A DNA stretch of 46,688 nucleotides from JBFMDN01 sp040753915 (GCA_040753915.1 JBFMDN010000044.1:1-46688), one strand, 5' to 3'; positions 35,654 through 45,008 are shown, counted from the first letter of the stretch. The notes: generated by a model not told the origin, from the letters alone. Translations and numbers: made by a program.

Positions 35654-37918
35654 ATGATCCATACTGACACAGCGATGAGCCCGGATCTTTCTGTAGTGAT
35701 TCTCTTTCACAATGAGGGATGGATCGCTCACAGGACCCTGCGCTCCGTGGCACGAGCCTTGGAGTATGCCCAAGCGAGAGGGGTAAGGTGGGAAGCTATT
35801 CTCGTCCTCGACAGACCGCATCCGAGAGTTGATGATATTGTCCGGAATTGGCGGGAAAAATCGGGCAGCCAATGCCACATATGCCCCGTCCAGTTTGGCG
35901 ACCCTGGATTGGCTCGGAATTGTGGCATAGATCGATCTGTCGGGACCTTTGTCGCGATCCTCGACGGCGACGATGTCGTCGGTGAGAACTGGCTTTATGC
36001 AGGTCTGATGGCTTGCTCCTCGACGAACGGCGTGATAGCGCACCCGGAATTGAATTACTATTTTCCTTTCGACAGGATCATCTTCGCGCACCGAGAGGAA
36101 GATGACCTAGGCGTGTTGCTCGAGCATAACCGGTGGACGTGTGCGATCATTGCCAAGCGCACTGCCTTTGAGGAAATACGATATCGACCCCACACCGAGG
36201 CCTTTCGGTATGAAGACTGGCTATGGAATTGTGAGGCGGTGGCGAAGGGCTACCAGCATGTTGTGGTGCCCCGAACGCTCATTGCCGTCCGACAAAAGCA
36301 GCCAGGCAATTCGCACAATGCTCCAGACGGTAAACAAGGCAAGACAATCCCTCCGAACGATCTCTTCCGTACCATACTTTCCACCACTCGCAACAATGAC
36401 TCGGCAGTCAGCCTCAGAGGCATACACACCGACCTCCAATCGTTTGGCTGGAAGTACTTCACGAAGACGTTGGCAAAGCGAATCCTGGCAAGCCGCTTTT
36501 TGGATCCGGTCAAGAGGAGAGTCACGCCAGAAATCGCTCTCAGTATCAAGATGTTTCTGAAGGAGTCCGCAGCCGGAGCGTCTGAAATAGCGAGGTCGTT
36601 CAACATCACTTCCGGGCTCCCGAAATGGGCCGAGGAGGAATTCAAGGAATTGGCCCGAATCGAGCCCGAATTGAGGGGGGGCGTTTCCCCACGGTGGCAT
36701 CGGCCGAATTCCAGGCTTCACCGTTATGTGACGGAACCTATGAAGTTGTTGGTCGAGTCCCACAAAGCGAGAGTCTTCGTGCTGCCTTGGCTCATTGAAG
36801 GGGGGGCCGACCTAGAGGCCGTGCACTACATGCACGCAGTGGATGGCCCGCGCTTCCTGATTACAACGGAGCGATCGCCCAACCCGTGGCTCAGACTAAT
36901 ACCGGACGAATGTATTCACATTGATATTGGAAATAATGACTTGTCGCATCGAGAGAGAATGGTTCTGCTCTCGAGGCTGCTCTTACAGGCGAACCCTGAC
37001 TTCATTCACACGGTGAATTCTCCTGTGGCGTTCGATGTGTTTACCGAGTGGCCCAGGGCCTTCGCGAACATCCGCATGTACGCGACTCTCTTCTGCAACG
37101 AAATATCCCCGGACGGACGGGAATGTGGGTATGCAGTGAGCCACTTCCCTCGGCTTCTCGACTTCTTTACCCGTGTTTCAACAGACAACGTCACTTTCCA
37201 GAAACAACTCGAGCGAACCTACGGTCTCGACGAAAACATGATCGTGGCTCACAGAATGCCCTTTTCACCTCCGCACTTTCCCATGGTTCGTTTGGACCCC
37301 GGGCCAAGCGGTGGCACGGAACGGGAAAACAGCCCATTGCGTCTTCTTTTCGCTGGCCGCTTTTGCAGGCAGAAGAGACCGGATGTCGCGATCCAAGTGG
37401 TCAACGAGCTGCTGTCCGAAGGAGCAAACGTTACTCTAGACGTCTGGGGGATCCCGTTCGGAGGGGAAACTGTTAAAGTCCCGAAGCGGCCAGGAATCCG
37501 ACTCATGGGGAGTTTCAGCGGAATCGCCCAAGTACCTCTGGTAGAATATGATGCGCTGCTCCTCCCATCCCTGTGGGAAGGCCTTCCCAACATCGTAATA
37601 GAGTGTATGGGCAACGGTGTGCCTGTGATCGCATCAAATGTGGGCGGTCTTTCAGAGATTATCACTGAAGAGACAGGATGGCTCGTAGACGAGTATCTAA
37701 CAACGGATGGCTTTAAGCGTGTGATTAGAGAAATTCTGGCCGGAAAGCAATGTGTCGCGAGAAAGTCCAAGAAATCCAGCGAATTTGTGGCGATGAGACA
37801 TAGTTGGTCAGCCTTTTTGCAGGAAGCTCGTATCTTTTACCGAGATCGGTTCGAGGCTGATACACACTCTCGGGAGCGGTCTGCCAACGAGCTGCCAGAT
37901 CCGTTGTCGTGCCACTAG
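35654..37918 (+). CDS. Two-domain glycosyltransferase (GT2 + GT4), paralog 3
   Basis: Third member of the set, about 754 residues. GT-A part: LSVVILFHNEGWIAHRTL, ILVLDRPHP, GLARNCGIDRSVG and FVAILDGDDVVG. The linker is followed by the GT-B part with GGADLEAVHYMHAV, IHIDIGNNDLSHRERM, IHTVNSPVAFDV, LLFAGRFCRQKRPDVAIQ and LPSLWEGLPNIVIECMGNG. It is more diverged from paralogs 1 and 2 than they are from each other at the C-terminus. The start is uncertain: ATG 35654 has AGGA very close; GTG 35624 and ATG 35675 are alternatives, and the paralogs begin nearest to 35675. It lies 87 bp after the epimerase gene. Confidence 0.86.
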   Translation: MIHTDTAMSPDLSVVILFHNEGWIAHRTLRSVARALEYAQARGVRWEAILVLDRPHPRVDDIVRNWREKSGSQCHICPVQFGDPGLARNCGIDRSVGTFVAILDGDDVVGENWLYAGLMACSSTNGVIAHPELNYYFPFDRIIFAHREEDDLGVLLEHNRWTCAIIAKRTAFEEIRYRPHTEAFRYEDWLWNCEAVAKGYQHVVVPRTLIAVRQKQPGNSHNAPDGKQGKTIPPNDLFRTILSTTRNNDSAVSLRGIHTDLQSFGWKYFTKTLAKRILASRFLDPVKRRVTPEIALSIKMFLKESAAGASEIARSFNITSGLPKWAEEEFKELARIEPELRGGVSPRWHRPNSRLHRYVTEPMKLLVESHKARVFVLPWLIEGGADLEAVHYMHAVDGPRFLITTERSPNPWLRLIPDECIHIDIGNNDLSHRERMVLLSRLLLQANPDFIHTVNSPVAFDVFTEWPRAFANIRMYATLFCNEISPDGRECGYAVSHFPRLLDFFTRVSTDNVTFQKQLERTYGLDENMIVAHRMPFSPPHFPMVRLDPGPSGGTERENSPLRLLFAGRFCRQKRPDVAIQVVNELLSEGANVTLDVWGIPFGGETVKVPKRPGIRLMGSFSGIAQVPLVEYDALLLPSLWEGLPNIVIECMGNGVPVIASNVGGLSEIITEETGWLVDEYLTTDGFKRVIREILAGKQCVARKSKKSSEFVAMRHSWSAFLQEARIFYRDRFEADTHSRERSANELPDPLSCH

Positions 37919-38317
37919 CACGAGGTAGACTGAAAAAGAGATCATGGACGCCGGGGACCTGTATCGGATCAAGAGAATTCCTTCGGCTGTAATATTCAAC
38001 TCGTCTCCACGAGACACTCGCAAGGGTTGCTACTGGCATCGAATCTGAACTGCCAAGCCCTGTTGGCGCAAGTGTCTTGAACTCGGCGGCGAGACAATGT
38101 CGTCCCGATCGAGCCCCGATTTACTACCCAGCCGGCCGATCCCTGAAAAAAATGATGACGAGCTGGGAACAACCGGAGAAAACTTTAGAGGAATTGTCCG
38201 ACTACCGTAAGGAACCTAAGTCGACGAGAGGACGCATCAGGAAGTGACGTATGCGATTCTCTGGACACCTATTCGTCATGGTTGATCACACAAAACCACA
38301 TTGAAGAGAGGTGCAAA
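37919..38317. other. Intergenic region before the final methyltransferase
   Basis: 399 bp with no convincing gene, terminator or promoter. Short ORFs lack ribosome sites. If the methyltransferase starts at TTG 38282 the gap shrinks to 363 bp. Confidence 0.4.
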
Positions 38318-38992
38318 TTGTCATCGTTGTCCGAAAAGGAATCAGAGGAACTCATATTCTGGACAAAGCATAGCGTCTTCGCGAAAAAGGCCTCTGAGCG
38401 CGGAAAACCCAGCAAAAGAGTTTACAACAAATACTTGGACATCCTGTCCGAGCCCGCAGGTAACCTCCGGGGCAAAACAATTATTGATGTGGGCTGCGGT
38501 CCTATGGGAACAATGCATTTCTTTCCGGGCAGTTTGAAAGTCGGCCTGGATCCTTTGGCCCTGCATTACCAGAACGCGTTCGACCTTGTCCGGCATCAAG
38601 ACATGCAATATATTGCCGCCCGTGCAGAGAACATACCCGTAGCTGACGAGGTGGCAGACTATGTATTCTGCGTCAATGCGATTGATCACGTGGACGATCC
38701 TCGGGCCGTTGCTGCAGAATTAACGAGAGTTCTCAAACCCGGAGGCAAGCTCCTAATCCAGGTCGAAATCAACAAACCTTCGCCCACCACCAGCGAGCCG
38801 CACGTCCTATCACCTGAAGTGCTTGACGACATGTTCGCGTCTAGATTTGTATCAGAAAAATCAAGGACACTTTGGAGCCATCGCAAGTGGTGGATGCGCC
38901 GACGGTGGTGGTTCACTGACCTGATTGGCTTTTATCCACGATATCACGATATCTTCATCGTGTCTTATCGCAAGAAGCTTCATCGGGATTAA
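38318..38992 (+). CDS. SAM-dependent methyltransferase (class I)
   Basis: About 224 residues of a Rossmann methyltransferase: TIIDVGCGPMGTMHFF, KVGLDPLALHY, EVADYVFCVNAIDHVDD and RVLKPGGKLLIQVEI. The C-terminal tail is rich in Trp and Arg (HRKWWMRRRWWFTDL), which may bind a membrane or an anionic partner. TTG 38318 has GAGAGG 6 nt upstream and is my preferred start; TTG 38282 gives 12 more residues. No ATG lies at the right place. It is the last gene of the plus-strand locus and is separated by 399 bp, so it may be transcribed on its own. The substrate is unknown; a sugar or lipid carrier in the glycan pathway is likely from context. Confidence 0.82.
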   Translation: MSSLSEKESEELIFWTKHSVFAKKASERGKPSKRVYNKYLDILSEPAGNLRGKTIIDVGCGPMGTMHFFPGSLKVGLDPLALHYQNAFDLVRHQDMQYIAARAENIPVADEVADYVFCVNAIDHVDDPRAVAAELTRVLKPGGKLLIQVEINKPSPTTSEPHVLSPEVLDDMFASRFVSEKSRTLWSHRKWWMRRRWWFTDLIGFYPRYHDIFIVSYRKKLHRD

Positions 38993-39528
38993 ACAGTTTT
39001 CAATGTAGACGTCTCTCGCCCCTATCCTCGAGCACGGCAAATCACCTACTGAGTCCTTCGTGCTCATTAGCAACGTCGTTTCCTGGAGAAACTCGGGGAT
39101 TTGACAAACGTCCGCTGCAGCGGCTCGATGAGCCGGAACAATGTGCGTCGAGTACGAATCAATGGCGAATTGTTAAAGGAGGTTACGTGATCCTCTATTC
39201 AAGGTCGGTCTTACAGTTGTCATCGCGGGACGAAGATGCCTCGCTAGGCGGATCGATTCAAGGCTCCAGTGGGAAGACGCATCGGTCGGCAGGCGCGCAG
39301 GAGTTTTGACAAATTCCTGAAGTTCCGAGTTTATGCTTGAAAAGTACAAGAGATGTGGGAAAGCCTTTTCCCCCTCACAATCGGTAGGTGCCCCTCCCAA
39401 CTCAGATGAGGTGGCCTCGTGCCTGGATGGGCTGGAAACTCCATAGCGCACAAGAAAGACTCCAATTACAGCACACCGCTTGCGAGTTTGCCTCGGACAG
39501 CGCACAATAATAAACACCTCATCCCCCC
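38993..39528. other. Intergenic region between convergent genes
   Basis: 536 bp between the end of the plus-strand glycan locus and the minus-strand transglutaminase-like gene. A 119-codon frame on the minus strand (39173-39532) overlaps the next stop and has no family resemblance or ribosome site; I do not call it. No strong terminator hairpin was found. Confidence 0.4.
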
Positions 39529-41070
39529 TCACCTCACCTCCACTACCTCTAGTTTCACATTTCCTATCATCCGTAACAAAGATGCTGTTTCGTGGGATTC
39601 GTCCGCGGCTGCGATCTTGATGTGCGTTGCGTCCGCGGGGAGCTGGTTCAGGGTTGGGTCCACGGCTATCCAGCCGTTAACGTAGGATTCGGCCCAGGCG
39701 TGGTAAAGGAAGCCCACATTGTCGGTGTACACGAGTCCAGTCACCTGCCGGGTAGGGATTTTCTGGGACCGAGCCAACGCAGTGTACAGGCCGGCGTGTG
39801 ACTGACATTCTCCCTCTCGGCTCCTCAACACGGACAGAGCGGTGAAGGAATCCTTCATTGTGCCTCTAATGTTCTCAGAGGTCCAACGGACAAGCTTTTC
39901 CACCTTCTCGAAATCAGAGTCTTGGGGCGAAACGATTTGCCGAGCCTGTTCCACGATCTCTTCGTGATCTGACGGGATAGCAACCGTAGCTGCGAGATGT
40001 TCGTGGGACACAGGATCGGAAAGGTCGGGCTTGAGAGAAGCTTGGATCGGCTCTCCCACCGCGGCCCGGTTCTTGCCGTCCCGTCGGGTCATCGGATCTT
40101 CCACCTGCACGGAAACGTCGAATCGGCCGTCCTGTTGTTGAGGTGAGCTCACTGTCACCCGCTGTCGATGGTCCTGCGCTATGAGCGACGGATCGATCCC
40201 CCGAACCTGTACCTGGAGGAATCGAGCACGTTCCGGATTCGGGATCGGTTTTGCCACCTTGATCAGGCTGAAGTCGAGCACGAGATCCTTGCCCTGGGCT
40301 TTCTTCTTCAAGAACTGCTCCGCGGTCTCGCGGTCTTCCAGCAACGTTATCAACGACCCGTCGAGGGCCTTTTCCAGGACGGTGAGACCCTTCTTGTCAA
40401 GCCAGGAACGGATGACCGACTTGCCGAAGCTGTTCTTCACGTTCCATATGGCACCTTTCGGTCCGGGGGACCCTGCAACCGTCCAGATGTGCTGCTCCAC
40501 CCGCTCTACATCTTGCTTTTCAGCATTGAACACCGCGAACGAATGGGTCTTCCCGTCCTGGAGGCCCACCAGGGCCGGCATGAGCGAAATGGCGCTGGAA
40601 TGATACAGCTTACCCTCAATGGGAAACTCCCTGCTGAGCGATTCGCCATCCACCTTGATGTTCACCACGAACTTGCCGTCCTTCACCGCGCCCTTCATGT
40701 CCAGTTGCCTTCCGTTCATGTCCACGCGGGAACTGAACGCCATGAGCGTCAGATCCGGTCTGACGTCCACACGCTCGCGCATAAGGACCTCGTTCGTCTT
40801 TTTCATGGCGGTCAGGCGCATGATCGAATCACTGGAAATGGTGAAATTCTCTCCGGAGGGTTCAATCCTGAAATGACTATATCCGACCTTGTCTTCCTTG
40901 AAGTACATGCCGTACCACGCTTCCTTGAACGGAAAGCGGGCCAAGGTGCCATATCCGTGAGCCGGTACCTCAACCTTTGACTCGCTCGCGGTGATCGACC
41001 GGAGCACACAACCAGCCTGCGAGCTGAGAAACACGCACACGATGAGGAGGCGAAGGAAAAGCTTGAGCAT
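39529..41070 (-). CDS. Secreted transglutaminase-like domain protein
   Basis: A 513-residue protein starting at ATG 41070 with a signal sequence LKLFLRLLIVCVFLSSQAGC; the Cys after it suggests a lipoprotein, although the lipobox is weak. The large N-terminal part (about 30-330) is beta-rich with no known motif. Near the C-terminus is a transglutaminase/protease core: ECQSHAGLYTALARSQKIP (catalytic Cys), FLYHAWAESYVNGWIAVDP (His and Asp). Such domains hydrolyse or crosslink peptides, and many bacterial forms act in the periplasm. It faces the glycan locus in opposite direction and has no obvious partner. A longer frame to 41112 is less likely. Confidence 0.82.
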   Translation of the reverse strand: MLKLFLRLLIVCVFLSSQAGCVLRSITASESKVEVPAHGYGTLARFPFKEAWYGMYFKEDKVGYSHFRIEPSGENFTISSDSIMRLTAMKKTNEVLMRERVDVRPDLTLMAFSSRVDMNGRQLDMKGAVKDGKFVVNIKVDGESLSREFPIEGKLYHSSAISLMPALVGLQDGKTHSFAVFNAEKQDVERVEQHIWTVAGSPGPKGAIWNVKNSFGKSVIRSWLDKKGLTVLEKALDGSLITLLEDRETAEQFLKKKAQGKDLVLDFSLIKVAKPIPNPERARFLQVQVRGIDPSLIAQDHRQRVTVSSPQQQDGRFDVSVQVEDPMTRRDGKNRAAVGEPIQASLKPDLSDPVSHEHLAATVAIPSDHEEIVEQARQIVSPQDSDFEKVEKLVRWTSENIRGTMKDSFTALSVLRSREGECQSHAGLYTALARSQKIPTRQVTGLVYTDNVGFLYHAWAESYVNGWIAVDPTLNQLPADATHIKIAAADESHETASLLRMIGNVKLEVVEVR

Positions 41071-41393
41071 CGACCCTCGGACCCTTTTTCCTGTCAGTAT
41101 ATCCGCTGCCACCAGCCTGTTTCAAGCCGACCGCTTATCCAACCCTAACTACTGACTTTCGTAAGTGACGTTGCGCCCCTGTTGAGGCTTCGCACCAACC
41201 TCCTCGGAAAACCTGCCAAGCCGCTCTTATCACAGGTCCCTCACCCTGTCACCACCATGTCCGCCCTTTCCGTCCCCCTGCCCTCGATTCTTGTGGTAAT
41301 ATTCGAGTCTGCCATGACCCAACGGATGTACGCCTCTTGAAAGAACGTACGTCTTTTCGTTCCTCACCGAAAGAGGATGAGCGGAAGGCCGTG

Positions 41394-43223
41394 ATGATGC
41401 ATCAGGAAAACACTGTCCAGGCACTGCAATCAGAGCTCGCAGAAATTCGGAAGCGGTGCGCGGAGCTCGAACGGCTATACGATGCGTGCAAGGACGAGGA
41501 AAAGACCTTGCGAGAGGCCGAAGCCAGGTATCGAGTGCTCCTGGACAACTCTCTAACGGGTATCTGCGTGCAACAGGACGCGCAGCTCGTGTATGTGAAT
41601 CAACGCTTCGCCCAACTGACCGGCTATTCTTGCGAGCAACTCATCGGGATGCCCATCTGGGACATCGTGGCTCCTGAACACCGGGAGCTCGTCATACAGC
41701 GGTACCACGACCGAATTGCCGGGAAACGGCCCATTCGACAATACGAGATCAACGTGGTGAAACGCAGTGGAGAGAAACGTCACTGGGCGGTCTGGTTCAA
41801 CGTCATCGATCACGATTCCCGGCCAGCGATACTGGGAACCGTGGTGGACACCACCGAAATGGTGCGCACCCGGAAAGCATTACAGGAGAGCGAGCAGCGT
41901 TTTCGGGCTCTATTCGAGACCGCCACTGACTGCATCTTCATCAAAGACGCGAACCTGAAATATACTCACGTCAATCCCGCCATGGCTTCCCTTTTCGGAA
42001 TCTCTCAGAACGAGCTCGTGGGCACCACCGATGTGGACTTGTTCGGAAAGCGCATCGGGCGCCACCTGGAACGAATGGATCGCAGAGTTCTCGCTGGTGA
42101 GCGGTTGGAGATTGAACATGTCAGGCCGGTGCGCGGTGTTGCCTTGACGTTCCACGACGTGCGCATACCCATGGAAGACGAGTCCGGAGCGATCGTCGGG
42201 GTGTACGGAATATCGAGGGACGTCACGGACATGAAGAAAGGGGCTTTCTGTCTGGCAGGGACGGCTCAGACGGAATGTGCTTCTCCTGTCATGCGCTCCG
42301 TCCTCTCTCTGGCTCGGACTGCCGCGAGGCGCGAGGGCTTTGTTCTCCTGTTGGGAGAAAGCGGCTCGGGAAAGGACTACCTGGCCCGGTACATCCATGA
42401 CCATTCTTCCCGGAGCGACGGCCCGTTCTTCACTATGAACTGCGCCGCGCTATCCCATGAAATTGCTGAGTCCGAGCTCTTTGGCCACGAAGCTGGGGCA
42501 TTCACGGGCGCGGTAGGACGAAAGAGGGGCTTGCTGGAACTTGCCGAGGGCGGCACGCTATTGCTCAACGAAATCGGCGATCTACCCCTTTCTATCCAGG
42601 GAAAGCTCCTGACATTCCTTGACTCCCGGTCCTTCACGCGCGTGGGCGGAGAAACCCTGGTGCCGGTCAACGCAAGACTCATTGCGGCCACGAACAGAGA
42701 TCTGGAAGCGGCCACCCGGGAAGGCCGATTCAGGGAGGATCTCTATTACCGCATCAATGTCTTGTCCATCCGGGTACCACCCTTGCGGGAAAGAAAGGAG
42801 GACATCCCGGGCCTCGTCCACAAAATCCTGGCGCAACTCGTCACAGAAATGCACGTGTCGCCACCGCCCGGCATCGAGGCGGAGTCCATGCAGGCTCTCG
42901 TGAGCTATCGGTGGCCCGGCAACGTCCGAGAGCTGAGAAACGTTCTGGAGCGAGCCTTAATGCTGTGGGAACATGGCCCTCTGAGAGTTACGGTAGGTGC
43001 GGCGGACCAGGCTACCAGGGCACTCCTGGAAGTGCAATTTCCCCTGGATCGTACGTTGCATGACGTAGAAAATGATGTGGTCAAGAGACTGTGCGCCGAA
43101 GCCCTGGAGCGGGCGGGTGGATCGAAGCAAGGTGCGGCGCGTCTTCTGGGGATATCTCGTAATTCTCTGTATCGGTATATGAAGCGGCTCGGGATATCGG
43201 GCGGATCTGGTACAGTTTCATAA
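41394..43223 (+). CDS. Sigma-54-dependent activator with two PAS domains
   Basis: About 609 residues. A coiled N-terminus leads into two PAS sensor domains (about 40-160 with TGICVQQDAQLVYVN, and 170-280 with DCIFIKDANLKYTHVN). The AAA+ sigma-54 interaction domain follows: Walker A LLGESGSGKDYLA (about 320), GAFTGA (about 368), NEIGDLPLSIQ and RINVLSIRVPPLRER. A Fis-type helix-turn-helix (AARLLGISRNSLYRYMKRL) ends it. The Walker B Asp is replaced by Asn (TLLLNEIGD). It probably senses a small molecule or redox state and turns on a nearby sigma-54 promoter, such as the one at 43992. ATG 41394 has GGAAGG upstream; a TTG at 41337 extends the frame. Confidence 0.92.
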   Translation: MMHQENTVQALQSELAEIRKRCAELERLYDACKDEEKTLREAEARYRVLLDNSLTGICVQQDAQLVYVNQRFAQLTGYSCEQLIGMPIWDIVAPEHRELVIQRYHDRIAGKRPIRQYEINVVKRSGEKRHWAVWFNVIDHDSRPAILGTVVDTTEMVRTRKALQESEQRFRALFETATDCIFIKDANLKYTHVNPAMASLFGISQNELVGTTDVDLFGKRIGRHLERMDRRVLAGERLEIEHVRPVRGVALTFHDVRIPMEDESGAIVGVYGISRDVTDMKKGAFCLAGTAQTECASPVMRSVLSLARTAARREGFVLLLGESGSGKDYLARYIHDHSSRSDGPFFTMNCAALSHEIAESELFGHEAGAFTGAVGRKRGLLELAEGGTLLLNEIGDLPLSIQGKLLTFLDSRSFTRVGGETLVPVNARLIAATNRDLEAATREGRFREDLYYRINVLSIRVPPLRERKEDIPGLVHKILAQLVTEMHVSPPPGIEAESMQALVSYRWPGNVRELRNVLERALMLWEHGPLRVTVGAADQATRALLEVQFPLDRTLHDVENDVVKRLCAEALERAGGSKQGAARLLGISRNSLYRYMKRLGISGGSGTVS

Positions 43224-43353
43224 GGCGTCTGCTCGGTTCTGGTACTAAAAGCCCCGCACGGTGACAGCCGCCCCCTCTCTCAAGAAACCACCCGCAGATT
43301 GCAGGTGGCGGAAGCATCGTCCGAGCTGTCGGCAGGAGAACCTGTTGAGGCAA

Positions 43354-43624
43354 GGGCGGGTTTGAAGAAACTGTCTCAAGACTCGGGAAACAGCAGAAAA
43401 AGTGGTACGGTGAGGGAGGATACTGCCCATGGAGCCCTCACCCCACCCTCTCCCAGAGGGAGAGGGCTCTGTCATTCCGGGCGGTTGCAAGTCCCCTCTG
43501 CCTTCGGGAGAGGGAGCTGGAAGAATCTCCTCTCCCCCGCTGCGGGGGAGAGGGTCAGGGTGAGGGGGTGTGCCACGATTATCACGGACTGCCGGCTTTT
43601 GAGACACTCTCTTCAAGCCTGCCC
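43354..43624. repeat. MITE-like palindromic element, copy 2, with terminal inverted repeats
   Basis: The ends are imperfect inverted repeats of about 29 bp: left GGGCGGGTTTGAAGAAACTG then TCTCAAGAC, right the complement of CTTTTGAGACACTCTCTTCA then AGCCTGCCC, with about 23 matches. Inside are CCCTCACCCC, CCCTCTCCCAGAGGGAGAGG, and GGGGGAGAGGGTCAGGGTGA. The last 40 nt match copy 1 at 5409-5450 almost exactly. No ORF inside encodes a transposase, so it looks like a non-autonomous element or hairpin repeat. Confidence 0.7.
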
Positions 43625-43991
43625 TATATTGGGACTGGCTCTGGAACTGCCCTCCAGCCGGATCGTTGCACAGGGGGCAGGTTTGAAGCCCGCCCCTACC
43701 GACACATCCTCATGCGAAACGGTTCCGAGACACTTTCTTCAATCCTCTGCTGCCCGAATACGAGCTGGAGCAAATATGTGACCGTGGTTGGGGAGACGCT
43801 TTGGGGGTTGGGAATCGGGATTTTGTTCCATGCTTATCCTGGAATCTGCCTGCAGCGACAGGGACAGTGTACCAGTTGCGAACGGTTTCGACGGAGGATA
43901 TGGCCTTGACAGCACATTCCCGCTAGCCTCACGTTGCCCTATCTTGTTGTTTCAATTGCTGTTTCTGCATACGCTTCCGTCGTCCAGCTCT

Positions 43992-44007
43992 TGGCATGGT
44001 TCATGCT
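43992..44007 (+). promoter_or_regulatory. Sigma-54-like promoter (-24/-12)
   Basis: TGGCATGGTTCATGCT has GG at 43993-43994 and GC at 44005-44006, ten bases apart, as in the consensus TGGCAC-N5-TTGCA. It lies 40 bp before the ATG of the small membrane protein and just downstream of a sigma-54 activator gene. The -12 half is imperfect, so this is a candidate. Confidence 0.4.
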
Positions 44008-44046
44008 CCTCCAGGGGCATCCTGGTGCAAGAAAAGGAGCCGTGTC

Positions 44047-44268
44047 ATGAAGCCGGTGGCAATAACCACGATCTGGATGCTGCTGAATATCGCTGGTGCG
44101 TACATGGCTGTAGTGGGAGTACTTCAGGTCGGCCGGCTGGGCACGGCAGCAGTTGGGCTCCTCATGATTTTCGGAGCCTGGCTGTGGCTCGGCCACGCAA
44201 TCGTGGTCAGGTTGACCCGTAGATATTCTTCTTCTGCTCTCGAGAGTCAAGGAAACGCAGCCACCTAG
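44047..44268 (+). CDS. Small two-helix membrane protein, unknown function
   Basis: A 73-residue protein starting at ATG 44047 with AAAAGGAG about 8 nt before. It has two hydrophobic helices (TTIWMLLNIAGAYMAVVGVL and AAVGLLMIFGAWLWLGHAIVV) and a short basic tail. I do not recognise the family. It follows a sigma-54-like promoter and lies 740 bp before oadG on the same strand. Small hydrophobic partners of sodium pumps exist, but a role here is a guess. Confidence 0.6.
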   Translation: MKPVAITTIWMLLNIAGAYMAVVGVLQVGRLGTAAVGLLMIFGAWLWLGHAIVVRLTRRYSSSALESQGNAAT

Positions 44269-45008
44269 GACGGTGGCAGATGGAATGAGAAGGCCGGCGG
44301 ATGCCATCGAGATTCGCGATGAGCTCAGAAACATTATCCCTGGTTTCCGCGGTCACGGAATGAGACCGCGTCTCTCTGTGGCCTCTGTGTCCCGATGCGG
44401 TGTGTTGTGTGTTGCTCGTAAGTTGTTGTAGGTCCCTACCATTGGGACACAGGGATCACGGAGCACTTATCGTTTCCGAGAGGGGCTGCAGCAGCCCGAA
44501 CAGATCATGTGGAGCCTTCTGCTGCATATGTGGCTCCCCAAACCTTCCAAATCCTCCTGATTTTGTAGACCTGTCCTCCTCCGGGTGGGTCACGGATTGA
44601 TAACACACCACCCTGAACAGGCAAGGGAATCCCTCTGCCTCCTTCTCCGGTGCGGCTGTGTCCCTGTCGACCTTCGGATCCCTTCATGTGCCTTCCGCTC
44701 ATACCTCGACAGGGACACAGAGCGCCCGGACTTTTTGAACACGGGTCCGGTGTTTCCAGCCATTCTCCCCACAACGACGTCGCGATCTCCGCACCCTGTG
44801 CCCTCGCCAAGAAATATCACTTGCCAAGACGACGGGTAAGCCTCATACTTCTGTGGTCTCTTCCACAGGAATGAAGGGAAGAGCCCTGAAAAGTCTTTTA
44901 CCCTTATATTTGCGTTGCGGAAACGGAGCTCGATGGCCCGTACTATTAACGGGAGCTATCGCGTCCGGCTATCCTGGAGCGTCACACAACAAAGAAGGAG
45001 CTGAATGT
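44269..45008. other. Intergenic region with inverted repeats before oadG
   Basis: 740 bp with no convincing gene. Fragments such as CTGTGGCCTCTGTGTCCC and GGGACACAGGGATCACGG recur in both orientations, and a perfect 15-bp inverted repeat is at 44656-44720. The composition suggests decayed repeats. The ribosome site AAGGAG lies just before oadG. Confidence 0.5.
44656..44720. repeat. Perfect 15-bp inverted repeat
   Basis: CTGTGTCCCTGTCGA at 44656-44670 and its exact complement TCGACAGGGACACAG at 44706-44720, separated by 35 nt. It can form a stable hairpin in DNA or RNA. No T run follows, so it is not a classic terminator. Confidence 0.75.

Larger units (their letters stand above)
43224..44046. 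other. Repeat-rich intergenic region
   Basis: 823 bp without a convincing gene. It holds a second copy of the palindromic element (43354-43624) and a further partial inverted end (GAGACACTTTCTTCAA near 43727). The stretch GGGGGCAGGTTTGAAGCCCG near 43673 forms another hairpin. The sigma-54-like promoter is at 43992-44007. Frames over the repeats are low in complexity and not called. Confidence 0.5.

Noticed and set aside
39173..39532. A 119-codon minus-strand frame next to the transglutaminase-like gene
   Set aside because: It has no ribosome site, no recognisable domain, and overlaps the stop of the real gene.
43245..43781. Several low-complexity frames over the hairpin repeat
   Set aside because: They result from the C-rich/G-rich palindrome and have no start signals.
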